This document shows, piece after piece, positions 46,401-63,022 of a DNA stretch of 64,000 nucleotides. Made by a program: the position numbers and the translations under genes. The stretch is from Cylicocyclus nassatus. Lineage: Eukaryota > Nematoda > Chromadorea > Rhabditida > Strongylidae. The notes beneath the pieces were generated by a model. That model made no database searches and was not told where the DNA came from. It worked only from the letters and a program-made list of their open reading frames with translations. Location of the stretch: assembly GCA_958299035.1 (NCBI GenBank), contig CATQJL010000112.1, positions 82,044,636-82,108,635 on the forward strand. The letters are read 5' to 3'. Numbering within the stretch: the first letter of the stretch is position 1; each line of letters starts with the position of its first letter.

Positions 46401-47397
46401 ATTACAGTGTTTTGACAGGACCGAGCGGAGCCGGGTAAGCAAGCTAGTCTAATATATAGAGAATCGTTAGCTTAATTCAAAAATCTTCCAATAGCGTGAA
46501 ACCGTGGTTCGGTCTCCAAGCGCGCGGATGCAAAGCACCTTCAGTTACTGGTTCACAAGTATATAAGAAGACGTAATAGCAAGGCTCTAGATCTTCATTC
46601 TCAACAAACTCAAGATAGAGGCTGTCCGATTCCAAAAGTCATAGGTCGAAGGTAACAAAATTTTTGATTGCTTAAGCCCTTTAATGAAAACGTGCCTCTC
46701 CCTAACACATTGTCAATGTGGTTCACGAAGAAAGGAGATGAACTCGCACAACACTGTTTCAGGGAAAGCGCCTGGAACAGTATAAGCGAATCGTGAATAT
46801 TTGAGAATTAATCAAAAATAAAGAAAAACTATCACACTGCATTACAGTAATTACTGAAAGGAGAGATGATGTGTATCTGCAAACATGGAAACCACTTACG
46901 CTGGTCCACGAAAACCGAATGATGGTGGGAATCGATTCGGAGGTGGCATGACTTAAAAAACAACAATAAAAACAACACACAAATAATTACCTGCAACTCA
47001 CCACGCCCTTTTTTGTGCTTTTCAGATGCCATGGATCGAACAATATCCTGGTTTTCTTCTGTGACCTTTCCAAACCATTTGACACCCTGAAGTAAAGCAT
47101 ATGAAAGGAGTTATGGTTATCCCCTATATGGACCTGAGGCGTGTTCTGAAATGAAAATTTCTGAGGAAATTTGTGCAGCAGATCTCCAAGACTTCGATAA
47201 CCAAATCTGGCAAATTCTACACGTTTTCCGCAGAGGTCCCTGCAACAAATGTTGGATAAGCTTAACCGATTGGGAAATATCAATCAAAAGCCTCACTGAT
47301 AATCTTTCATTATCTGCGGCTCCGTCATTCCTCCTTTTGTTGTTTTAGTCATGATGACTGAGCTCAGCTCTCCCAATAACGTATCTATCCCATCCAT
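43427..47397 (-). CDS. LOTUS-domain protein, 5' exon block (probably the same gene as the Tudor block)
   Basis: Exons: 47297-47397, 47134-47239, 47002-47086, 46900-46951, 44198-44254, 44021-44149, 43862-43941, 43722-43786, 43427-43537. All joins keep phase and give 261 residues. Residues 1 to about 95 form a clear LOTUS (OST-HTH) domain: KGGMTEPQIMKDYQDLCGKR then FARFGYRSLGDLLHKFPQKF. Such domains bind Vasa helicase or G-rich/G4 RNA in germ granules. The rest is low complexity with FG, SSS and RG motifs (FPPSFGFRGPAAFGRAPTPF), typical of condensate proteins. The last exon has an unusual ACAG acceptor and ends in a stop. Exon 8 (…SGHYD, phase 0) would also fit the phase-0 exon at 38714, so the last exon may be an alternative end. 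The ATG at 47397 follows an ATTTCAG acceptor by 36 nt. Intron 4 (2.6 kb) is built of nested transposons. Confidence 0.72.
44305..44504. mobile_element. MITE GGGAACGGCCATAG family, copy 1
   Basis: ATA flanks both sides (44302-44304, 44505-44507). The ends are GGGAACGGTAAAAG and the inverse of CTATGGCCGTTCCC. Inside are GTTGCCGG and GTTGCTGG-type words on the left and their inverse on the right, around GCGCGCTCTCTATGCTGTCTC. Copy 2 lies at 50601-50791. The 3-bp duplication and GGG ends suggest a PIF/Harbinger-like MITE. Confidence 0.75.
44515..45809. mobile_element. Large mariner-type foldback, split by a Helitron-like insertion
   Basis: The right end is AACTTTCGTGCCAACCTAA, a mariner-type terminus. 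CGGACATTTTGAGACTAG and GCTATTTCTCGAAACCTAAT (44528-44573) return inverted at 45750-45790. CATTCGATAAAGCAAAGCG with CTCTACAAGATGGTA (about 44594-44630) returns inverted at 45245-45280. The arms meet at a centre near 44870-45020 (AAGCCCTTAG and CTAAGGGCTT). The right arm is interrupted by 45282-45724. The left terminus is eroded. Confidence 0.75.
45282..45724 (-). mobile_element. Helitron-like non-autonomous element, copy 1
   Basis: On the minus strand it starts TCTTATATATAAAGCTGAA, runs through a GTCT microsatellite and ends CTAG, and it sits between an A and a T. TC at the 5' end, CTAG at the 3' end and A/T insertion are the Helitron signature. A short GC-rich stem (CCCGGGCGGAGCCGGG) lies 10-15 nt before the end. 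Joining the flanks restores the arm of the foldback in which it lies. Most of the inside is a 2 x 150-bp inverted repeat meeting at 45464, including TCGATCGATAACGAAAAGT words. Confidence 0.8.
45810..46447 (+). mobile_element. Helitron-like non-autonomous element, copy 2
   Basis: It starts TCTTATATGAGCTGAATG, ends GGAGCCGGGTAAGCAAGCTAG, and lies between A (45809) and T (46448). The interior has CTTTTCGTTATCGATCGATATC and ACACAGGGGGGTAAG words shared with copy 1. A foldback MITE is inserted at 45850-46021. It begins exactly at the end of the mariner-type foldback. Confidence 0.75.
45850..46021. mobile_element. MITE nested in Helitron-like copy 2
   Basis: TA flanks both sides. ACGATTCGCGTAGAGGCGGG at the left is matched by the inverse of CCCGCCTCTATACGAATCGT at the right. 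The internal GGCGGTTTTTGATAGCGAGAGA resembles GGCAGTTTTTGATATTGAGAGA at about 25547. Confidence 0.6.
46448..46899. other. Remainder of LOTUS-gene intron 4
   Basis: No element borders or exons are recognised between the Helitron-like copy and the exon at 46900. Confidence 0.4.
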
Positions 47398-47425
47398 CTT
47401 TAAACGATGCTTATATAAGAATGCC

Positions 47426-47435
47426 TGTATTTGCT
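47426..47435 (-). promoter_or_regulatory. Candidate trans-splice acceptor for the LOTUS gene
   Basis: CCCATTTCAG on the minus strand ends at 47434, 36 nt before the ATG at 47397 and about 78 nt past the AATAAA at 47512. No cis donor is apparent between TBCD's stop and this site. That spacing fits spliced-leader addition in a nematode operon. Confidence 0.45.
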
Positions 47436-47511
47436 GAAATGGGGGATGCTCTTGAATATATACAAAAGCCATGAACAATTTTTTCAAAACTTAACGCGTA
47501 ATCTAAAAATA

Positions 47512-47517
47512 TTTATT
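47512..47517 (-). terminator. Candidate TBCD poly(A) signal
   Basis: AATAAA (within CATAAATAAATATTTT) lies about 230 nt past the TBCD stop and before the LOTUS gene's acceptor, the position expected for the first gene of an operon. Confidence 0.5.
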
Positions 47518-47743
47518 TATGAGTCATAAATAGAAATCACCCGTGTACAAAAATAATTATCAGCGGAGTGAAGAGATCCAATGTATCAGTGCAACAAACA
47601 AAACAAACTCAAATCAACGTCTCAAAATAGGGATATCTAATAAGCAAAAAAAGTGCACAACAATCACTTCCATCAAGATGAATGAAAAAGGAGAAAAAAA
47701 GTAAAGAAGTACTACTTACAATAGCAATAAGAAGGTTGACCTT

Positions 47744-55151
<7,408 letters not shown>

Positions 55152-55805
55152 CCTGGAACTAAGTCCTATGCAGAAAAGTCATGATCGAATATGCAGAGAA
55201 ACACGTTTGATGAAACAAAGAGTAGGTGCAATGAACCTATTTTTGAGACCGATGTAAAAGTTCTTGCAAACAAAAAGATACTGGACAATATTGATTGCTC
55301 AAGACGGTGCAACTGCAACTTATGGCACGAGATATGAAATGGATAAAGTCAGCTGACTGGTTGGTTGAGCTCAAAGCAATAAAAAATCAACCTAATGTCC
55401 CGGAAACGCGGATTGAGCACGCAGTTTGATTAGAGCGCCGAATATTCAGAGCTTTGCGAGACGGCTGCGCGGCCGTCTTGCAGAGCTTTGAAATCTTTTC
55501 CATTTGTTGCGCAGTTCAACTGACTTCGAGATGTACTGGTCTATTTGTATGGATGCTTAGTGATTGTGTCTAAATGTTGAAAGCAGTCCCCGGGCAAAAT
55601 GGGGTTGGGATTTCAGTGCCATGCGAGAGTGGCCCCCTCAGACACAACATCAAGTGCAACGTCATAACGCTCGACCCAAAACAAGAAAAACGACCGGAAA
55701 GTGGGAGACTTACGCCTCCGAGCTGTCCGAATCGCTATGCGCAGAGTAAGCATGCCGCCACAGTCAAAATGTAGGGTCCCGCAGCGACTCTGCGTCCTGC
55801 CTTCT
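55152..55805. other. Upstream region of TBCD
   Basis: A splice-acceptor-like TTAGTTCCAG ends one base before the TBCD ATG and could take a spliced leader. Nothing else was recognised except a stretch at 55696-55795 (AGTGGGAGACTTACGCC) resembling 33112-33225. The promoter was not located. Confidence 0.35.
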
Positions 55806-56686
55806 CAGACACTCGCTGCGGCGGAGGGCGCGCCATCATAGCGCTACAGTACGAGCGGCGCGCCCTGTTTGATGCTGCCGTGCGAGCGGCGCGCCCTATT
55901 TGAGACTGCCGTGCGAGCGGCGCGCCACAGTTGAGGCTGCAGTGCGAGCGGCGCGCCATCATTCGCAGCCGGCGAGCGGCGCGCCTTATTACGGCCGCCG
56001 GCGCGCCTATTCGACACTCGGCGCGGCGGCGCGCGCGCCTCTATAGCACTGTATTGCCAACGGCGCGCCCTAGTTGAGAGTGCGACCGGCGCGCAATTTA
56101 TCAGTGAGTGGCGTGCCATGATATCTTCCGCATTCTCACACGCTGTAAGCACAAGCGATACCTGCGTGAAGTACGACGCAGTATTTTGGGTGCTTTATCG
56201 CCAATTCATTGAGGTTATCGCTGTTTCGCAATGGAGTTGTCTCATTAACACAAGTGGGATTCTTCTAGTTCTTCCACTGAGAGTCAGTCTTCATAAGCAC
56301 CGCAAGTAGATGCCGAATTTGAATTCAAATTTGGAAATTTGAATTCTTGAATTTTTGAGATTTGAATTTTCAAATTCAAGGTTTGGAAACTTCAAGTTCA
56401 TATTTGAAATTGAAGCCATTCTTTGCCTGAAATTGAAGGTTGTCATCAGGTCTGCTACAAACTCACCCTGATTCGCAGTGCTTCAAATGCGAATGGCAAT
56501 TTTCATACCGTGCGAGCGGCGTGCCATTATCGTGTATCGCGCGTCCCATCTAGTCACGGCGCGCGTGCCATTTACTCGCGGCGCGCGTGCCATCTATTCG
56601 CGGCGCGCGCGCCATTTGACGGCCGGCGGCGGGCGACATGAGGGGCCGCACGCATAAGGCGCGCGCGCCGCCGCAGCGAGTGTCTG
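55806..56686. mobile_element. TIR element with GCGAGCGGCGCGCC arrays
   Basis: The ends are CAGACACTCGCTGCGGCG and its inverse (…CGCAGCGAGTGTCTG). Next to each end are irregular tandem copies of GCGAGCGGCGCGCC or CGGCGCGCGTGCCAT, at least twelve in all. The middle (56110-56490) is unique and AT-rich, with a TTTGAATTCAAATTTG palindrome zone at about 56318-56420. The long open frames here reflect stop-poor GC repeats. No transposase was seen. Confidence 0.65.
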
Positions 56687-57040
56687 AGTTGGTGCCAAAT
56701 TTCAAATCGTGCGTCGAAAACCTATGTTCTCGCCGTTTTCGCGCCTTCTAATGTGGATTTTCGGATTCAGCGTTTGCGGATAACCCCCGGTAAGCGGATT
56801 TTCTAGAAATTGAGTTTTTGCCCGGACACTGCCTTTAAGTGAAAGCGGCACTATTTCACATCAGTTGACCCAAAAAATAAAAATCGCGGATTTCGCTAAA
56901 ACTTCGTATAGGGGGGACTCACGGTGATTGCGAATATCACATTTATTTCACACAGTAGTGCCACCCGGTGAAGTCACGGTAGAATTACGGTAGGAGTCAA
57001 AACGGTGGATTTGCTCCAAACTTCCTCTAGGGATTAAATA
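56687..57040. other. Gap between elements
   Basis: No gene. CCGGACACTGCCTTTAAG (about 56821-56838) is a solo end related to other MITE ends in the window. Confidence 0.4.
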
Positions 57041-58004
57041 TTAGGTTGGTCCGAAAGTTCTTGCGCATCATTTTCAAAAAATCATAATTTCCCTGCCACT
57101 CAATGGATTTGGACAAAATTGTATCCATTCGAACAAGAAATTCATGCTCTTTACAATAGTCTCCCGCATGAATTACTTTGAGCAGCTTCGAAAGTTACAA
57201 GCAATCGAGGGAAATCAGTCAAGATCGGCATTTTTCGAGCTGGGTCACGAAAAATTCTGAAAGTATTTTTGTATGATAGAGAAAATTATGCTCATTACAA
57301 AGGTACCTTTCCCATAAGCTTAAACGAAAAAGATCGAGAGTTAGGAGCAAATAAAGAGAATTCCTTCAGTTTTGCAATTTTTGAGCACGCTTAAAAAAGC
57401 CTAAAAACGTCACAGAAGAGGCGGAAAAGTCATGAACATGGGTATTTCGATCTCCTCTTTTTAGACGAGTGAAAATCGTGCCAATCGAGAACAGTTTTGT
57501 TTTCGTGATTTTGTTGGATTTTCGGGCCTGCGTTTCTCACAAAAATGAAAATTGCTCTCGATTAGCACGGCTTTTACTCAACTAGAAAGAGAAGGTCACA
57601 AAACCCATGTTCATGGCTTTCCCGCATTTTCTGTGACATATCTAGGCTTTTTGAACATGCTCAAAAATTGCAAAACTAAAGGAATTCTCTTTTTTGCTAC
57701 TAACTCTCGATCTTTTTCGTCTTAGCTCATGGAAAAGACAACATTGTAATGAGCATAATTTTCTCTATCATATAAAAATACTTCCAGAATTTTTCGTGAC
57801 CCATATCGAGAAATGTCATTTTTGACTGAATTCCTTCAATTGTTTGTAACTCTCGAAGTTTCAAATAAGAGTTCATGGCAAAGGTACTGTGTAAAGAGAA
57901 TGGATTCCCTTTTCGAAGGTATATAATTTTAACGAAATCCATCGAGTGGCAAGGAAGTTATGATTTTTTGAAAATGATGCGCAAGAACTTTCGGACCAAC
58001 CTAA
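57041..58004. mobile_element. Non-autonomous mariner-type foldback
   Basis: TA flanks both sides (57039-57040, 58005-58006). The ends are TTAGGTTGGTCCGAAAGTTC and its inverse, close to mariner termini. The arms pair along almost the full 964 bp (AAAATCATAA; CGTGACCCA; CTCTCGATCTTTTTCG; GGAATTCTCTTT). No transposase is present. Confidence 0.85.
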
Positions 58005-58906
58005 TATTTGACATGCTAGACATGAAAATCATATTTATTTTGTACGCCAGCACCATTTTCTCGGGTCACGGTGGATGGTAGATGGGGCTAGAAATCCCGA
58101 ATTTTAAACTTTGCCTAAAAGGGTTCCTAAGCAGCTTGATTAAAGATATCATGCTCTTTTTGCGTTTTGGAACTTTTCGCGGCATTACGATAGGTGAGGG
58201 TAGGTGGCTAAAGTGATACATCCGCTCGAACCTTTGTGTAGGAGTGTTACCTGACGCACTGATCACGTAAATCGCAGTCGTCTCGCGCGATAAACCTTTT
58301 CGTGCGTTTTTGGGATGTAAATTTGGTTGAGAAGCGGGATAATCACTTTTCGCGCACTGTAGCTCACCGTAACTCTAACTAAGGATTGTTGCAGCGAACG
58401 AGCATGATAAGCAATCAGCATGCTTAGGAACCACTTCAGGCAAAGTTTTTAGCAAATTCGCGACTTTTAGTCATCTACCGGATATCCGCCATAACCCTAA
58501 AAAAATGGCGCTGCCGTACGAAATGATTATGATATTCATGTTCAACTTGCCAAATAACTAAACTAGACGAAGTTTGGGGCAAGTTCATGGTTTTGATCCC
58601 CTATCGTAATCCTACCGTAACTATACTGGATGGCACTATCGTGCCAAGTAAATATGATATTCGTAATCAGCCTGCAAAGTAACCCCTTTAGACGAAGTCT
58701 CGGCGTTCCCGGTTTTCATTTCTTGGGTTAATTAATGTGGAATAACGACGAATATTTTGAACTGTAAAACATCCTACCCTAGCAATGTACAGACTTTCTA
58801 ACCAAGCTCAAATTTGTGTTCGAAATGCTATGATGGATGCGTGCATCTGCACACCTGAGCGGAGTCATGCTATATTATTTAGATTTGCCACTATTGTATC
58901 TTCGCC
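58005..58906. other. No gene recognised
   Basis: Short frames only, and no terminal repeats or splice-supported exons. Confidence 0.4.
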
Positions 58907-59205
58907 CAAAAAAGATAGGAGGAGTAATGGATTCTCAACCAAATCTGGCGTACATAATGTATGGGGTGGGTGTGTGCTAATAAGCCAATTTGTTCTGGAT
59001 ATGCGGATTGCCTCTATCGATTTATTGATTTTTTGCAGTTTTTGCTTAGGAAATTTTTTTATGTTCGCCCAAAAAAGAATAGAAGGAGTAATGGAATCTC
59101 AACCAAATTTGGTATACATAACATATAGGGTGGGGCGTGTGTTAATAAGCGATTTTGTTTGGGATACATCAGTTGCATCCATCGACTTATTGATTTTTTT
59201 CCAGT
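58907..59205. repeat. Tandem pair of about 155-bp units, Helitron-like interior
   Basis: Two adjacent units each begin TTCGCCCAAAAAAG, include GGAGTAATGGA and TCTCAACCAAATTTGG (or close) and end TTATTGATTTTTTTCCAG or TTATTGATTTTTTGCAG. The ACCAAATTTGGTATACATAAC word resembles ACCAAACTTGGCATACGTAAC inside the Helitron-like copy at 45810. Confidence 0.55.
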
Positions 59206-59242
59206 TGAACCAAATTTCGCATGAACTTCGGGGCGAGCGGGA

Positions 59243-59396
59243 TGTTACTACTTTTTACAGGGTAGAGGAACGAACACCTCAATTCGGCACCGCCTCCGCG
59301 GACTGCTGGTCCTAACACGATGCACAGCAGTAGGACGAAAGGACCAGCAGCCCGCGGAGGCTATGCCGAATTGAGGTATTCGTTCCTCTACCCCAT
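59243..59396. repeat. Foldback MITE GGGTAGAGGAACG family
   Basis: GGGTAGAGGAACGAACACCT pairs with the inverse of AGGTATTCGTTCCTCTACCC. The arms run about 60 bp each, through CAATTCGGC and CCGCCTCCGCGG, around a short loop. A half copy lies at 29188-29290. Confidence 0.7.
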
Positions 59397-59523
59397 TTAC
59401 ATTTCTTGCATCTCCGCACTATGGCTCCCGCCAGAGTGCCGAAGCCACGCCAGCGCCGCGCTGTCCCGGCGCTGTTTCGATCGAGACACGTGCATTTCGT
59501 GTAAGGCGGGACTAGCTGACCTA

Positions 59524-59730
59524 CAGTCTGCCCCAATCCTAACCAGGCCAAAATTGGCTTGGCGGGAGTGCGCGTCGCGAGGGTTTCGCGCCACTTCTGC
59601 GTCTAGCTAGTCTGCTCTCTCCTCAATCTCTTCGTCTCTGCGACAGCTCGCGTATGCAGCGCAAAACCCTAGCGCTGCGAGCGCGCAAATTCAGCCGACG
59701 GTTCGGCTTGATCCCGATTGGGGCAGACTG
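59524..59730. mobile_element. MITE CAGTCTGCCCC family, copy 2
   Basis: TA flanks both sides (59522-59523, 59731-59732). The ends CAGTCTGCCCCAATC and the inverse are perfect. GCGAGGGTTTCGCGCC and GCGCAAAACCCTAGCGCTGC pair inside. Same family as 32652-32854. Confidence 0.8.
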
Positions 59731-59945
59731 TAGTTCTCAGCCAGCTCAGCAGTGAATATTGATCGAATTCTCTGTCGAAAGCTTCGTTGCCAACACAGGG
59801 TCAGCTAGCCCCACCTCGAACGAAATGCACGTGTATCGATCGAAACATTTGTAACAGCTCGGCGCTGGAAGCTGCCGAGTGCCAGCCGAACCTGCCGCGT
59901 AGCGGCAGAGAGCGGCTGGTATATATATAAAAGTCAAAGTGTTTA

Positions 59946-60160
59946 CAGTCGAGTAGATTTTCTTCTCAATGTTTGTGCTTGCACAGTTTATGAAATGCGG
60001 TAAATTTTGCGCGTGAACAGGTAGCTGCGCTAGTACTGCCGGCATTTTACGCGCGCAATTGGCCGGCGTCACAGTCGAAGCTAATTCCTCACGCGCAAAT
60101 TTTACCGCATTTCACCTTCTGTGCAAGCACACTATATTAAGCGGAAAATTTACTCGACTG
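59946..60160. mobile_element. MITE CAGTCGAGTAGA family, complete copy
   Basis: TA flanks both sides (59944-59945, 60161-60162). CAGTCGAGTAGATTTTC pairs with GAAAATTTACTCGACTG. Inner arms GTGCTTGCACAG and ATGCGGTAAATTTTGCGCGT pair with their inverse. The interrupted copy is at 39850-40195. Confidence 0.8.
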
Positions 60161-60162
60161 TA

Positions 60163-60699
60163 TGTTAATGTGAATCTTTACTCGAAATACAAATTTTTGT
60201 AAGTGGACGTATGAGACTGAAATTCTTTGTCCTATGGCTGGGTTCATACTGATTCCCATGTTCCGGAACTGAACCGCACAGTTCTTGCACTATCGCCGAT
60301 ATCGCCCAGTCGGCTGTGCAGCACGCGCGACGCGACATCGCTGGGCTCTGCCGAAATCGCGGCGATTATCGCTGCAGAACTATGCCCTAGCCAAAAATGG
60401 TCTAGGATCCGTCGCGCCAGACGACTAACACAACCACCGTAGCAGACAAGAGGGCATGCAACTAGTGTGTAACAGTTGTCTTTCCACAGGAATGTGGCCA
60501 CTATGCCTTAGGCCCAGGCGCGGACCTCAATGTGGGGCGGGGCTTTGCAGCGGCTGAGCCGCGGACCTAAATCTCTGTTAGAAAAATCGGCCGAGCCGAG
60601 GCCCACATCGAATTAAAGCCGCGGGTCGGCCGTATACAATGAAGTACCTACTAGAAAAGAAATTCAGAGGGAACATTAGAACATTTGTTTGCAATTATA
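60163..60699. other. GC-rich repeats, no gene
   Basis: GGGTTCATACTGATTCCCAT (about 60240) resembles the hairpin at 37213. GGCTGAGCCGCGG and GGCCGAGCCGAGG words (60545-60630) match the repeats at 26.8-27.8 kb. Confidence 0.4.
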
Positions 60700-63020
60700 C
60701 AGGGTGCGGAAAAAATACTGTCCCTCAAAATAAAGGGCAAAAAAATCGGCGTGATTCCTGAGTTTTGGTAAATTTTACTTACAAGGGAAGCTACCTAACT
60801 TAGCTCGGCCTTTTGCTAAGATACATATGTAGAGTTCATCAGCGTCAAACGCTAATTCCAAATAAGCTATTCCTACTTGCCACGCACCATTCTGAAGCGA
60901 GTTATGGGCTTTTTTCTGCGCAAAATTGGCATACTCATCGACTCACGAGCATCACGTCATCATCATTTATGTGCTGATACTCCTGCGTTAAGCTTTCTTT
61001 AGTGAGAAAAGATTGGATTTGTACTACCTCGATACCTCAGCACCTTTTTCTTGCAGATTTTTATCTACAGGCAGTCTTCTTATGTTCAGTAGTATGCCAG
61101 TTGTGCCTAGGAAAAAGCCCATAACTCGCTTTGAAATGGTGCGTGGCAGCTAGAAATAGCATATTTAGGATCAGCGTTTGAAGCTGATTCAGAATGTATA
61201 TGCCTTTTACCAAAAGGCCGAGCTTATTTAGGTAGCTTTCCTTATTAGATTCTAAGATATGGATGTAACAACTTGTTTTGTGGTTTTTAATATGAAAAAG
61301 AATTTGATAAATACTAATTAGGAACGCAAGAAATTCAATTCCTTTTTGTTCATTTTCTACACTATCCGGTTTCGGGGCTTAGAACTATACCGGTAGTGCG
61401 GCTTCCTTGGTGCCCCTCGTCAGTAGTTCCCAAGGAAGCTTCAAAATTATCAAATGAAAATCTAAGATAAGATCTAAAACAGAAAATGGCATATAAAGAA
61501 CTTGAGTAAAGAAGGTGCAAGTCGTTAACATGTACGCATACGACAAAATAAATGGCAAGTGTCATCCGAGGAAATAGCGACCTCTTTTTCAAACTGGAGT
61601 ACTCCCGCCGTGACCTCAGAGCGCGCTAGCGTGAGCCCAAGTGTCATGTAGGTCATGTAAAAGAGGCAAATGTATGTTACTAGGAACTCCGTACTTACGC
61701 ATTATGAGTGGTCTATCGAATAGTATATGATAAAGTTTACTAATAAAAATACGATATTCCCATCCATTAGTTTTCAAAGTCTTAGCTGTCTATTACTCTT
61801 TCCTTAAAATGTGCATAATTAGCGCAATTTCTATACATTCTAAGAATTTCTGAAGTGCAAGTATTGTACAATATATACCTGGGAATATTTGACTCCCAAT
61901 GTGGATATCTAAATACTTTGAAATTATATTCATCTGTCTTATTATACATATTAAACTCAATTTTATTATTAGAAATTTTGAGGGTAAGGTCTAGAAAATT
62001 TGTTTTTGTCAAGCTAAGGTTAGTTTTCTCTAATTGTAAAGAAGGATGATAGATTTCTCTTATAGTTCTTTCGAAATGCGAAGCATCTTTAGAGACATGT
62101 AATATGTCATCTATATATCTGTAAGTGTGATTGTACAAGTTAGTGCTATGACTCAGAGTTCTTGTCTGCCTTTTTAAGAACTCAAAACTCGAACTCTAAT
62201 TTAGCATCTTACAAAGACTGATTTCCCCCGGGGGCGGATCTCCTTTCGCAGCGCATCCCATATCAAATCTTGCAACTGTCTTCTACAAATGCAAAGGAAG
62301 TGTGAAGTTTTTTTTGGAGAATTCTTTTGTTTTCAACGTGGATTTGAGAAGTCTTCTGTTGCTTGAGGAATTTTGTAGTGTCTTCGAAATATGCTGGAAG
62401 TAGCCAGACCTCAGTTGCAGTAGGAGAAAAGTTGGGAAATTCCACCGAATTAGAGTCTGCGGCGCAACAGAGTGCGACCAGAAAATGTGGCACAAACTAA
62501 GCACAATCGTTTAGTGACTCAAAATTATGATGTGCACAAAGTCCGATTCTTCGTTATTTCTATTACTTTTTGTTTAAATCTGGGGTTTCGAACCATAGTC
62601 TGGATCCAATTCATTTAACAAGAGCAGATCTGATTACCATCTTCTCGGAATTTGTGGAATTCGCTTGGGATATAATTTTTCTTGTTTAGCCAAAATTTCA
62701 AGTCACTGATCCATAATAAGTACAGAATTTTGGTGAGGAGATTTTGCTCTACATACTACCTTGATTTTAAGTTGAAATCACTCCTGGTGGTAGTATAGTC
62801 ACAGACCAAAACTGAGTCCAAACGCTGCGGCGCATCGTCGATGATGCTGCTCAAAGTTATCACTCGTTTAAATGAAGAGAAGGAAACCGTTCCAATCAAA
62901 CTTATCTTAGTCGGATCTGCAAACTCTTGCCTACATGCAGAAATCTAAAAACTACAGATTTTCTCCATTGTGAGATTTTTTATGAGGCAAACTGAGGGAC
63001 AGTACTTTTTCCGCACCCTA
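60700..63020. mobile_element. 2.3-kb TIR element carrying an RT fragment
   Basis: The ends CAGGGTGCGGAAAAA and the inverse of TTTTTCCGCACCCTA, extending through TACTGTCCCTCA, are flanked by TA (60698-60699, 63021-63022). The left third is itself a foldback (arms about 60768-60935 and 61090-61250, sharing GCCCATAACTCGCTT and CTAAGATA). The right two thirds, 61300-62980, hold unrelated sequence with a reverse-transcriptase piece at 61782-62195. No DDE transposase was recognised. Confidence 0.65.
61782..62195 (-). pseudogene. Reverse transcriptase fragment, family uncertain
   Basis: The 138-codon frame starts after a TAG and contains YRYIDDILHVSKDASHFE, with the catalytic YIDD, then TNFLDLTLKI, NMYNKTDEYNFKVFRYPHWE and SNIPRYILYNTCTSEILRMY. 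The FLDL…YDK-like…SNIP…Y order resembles reverse transcriptases often annotated in animal genomes as Penelope-like or related. The fingers and the (G)-P-LLAN-LF block upstream are missing, and the frame ends at a stop after FKERVIDS. A dead, truncated insertion inside a TIR element. Confidence 0.65.
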
Positions 63021-63022
63021 TA

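Noticed and set aside
55735..56152. Long overlapping minus-strand frames rich in Arg/Ala (MARRSHCSLNCGAPLARQ and similar)
   Set aside because: They translate the GGCGCGCC array, which simply lacks stop codons. The repeated ARRS/GAPL words follow the DNA repeat.
58785..59315. 176-codon plus-strand frame with an internal repeat
   Set aside because: The repeat is a tandem DNA duplication with Helitron-like similarity, and the peptide has no known domain.
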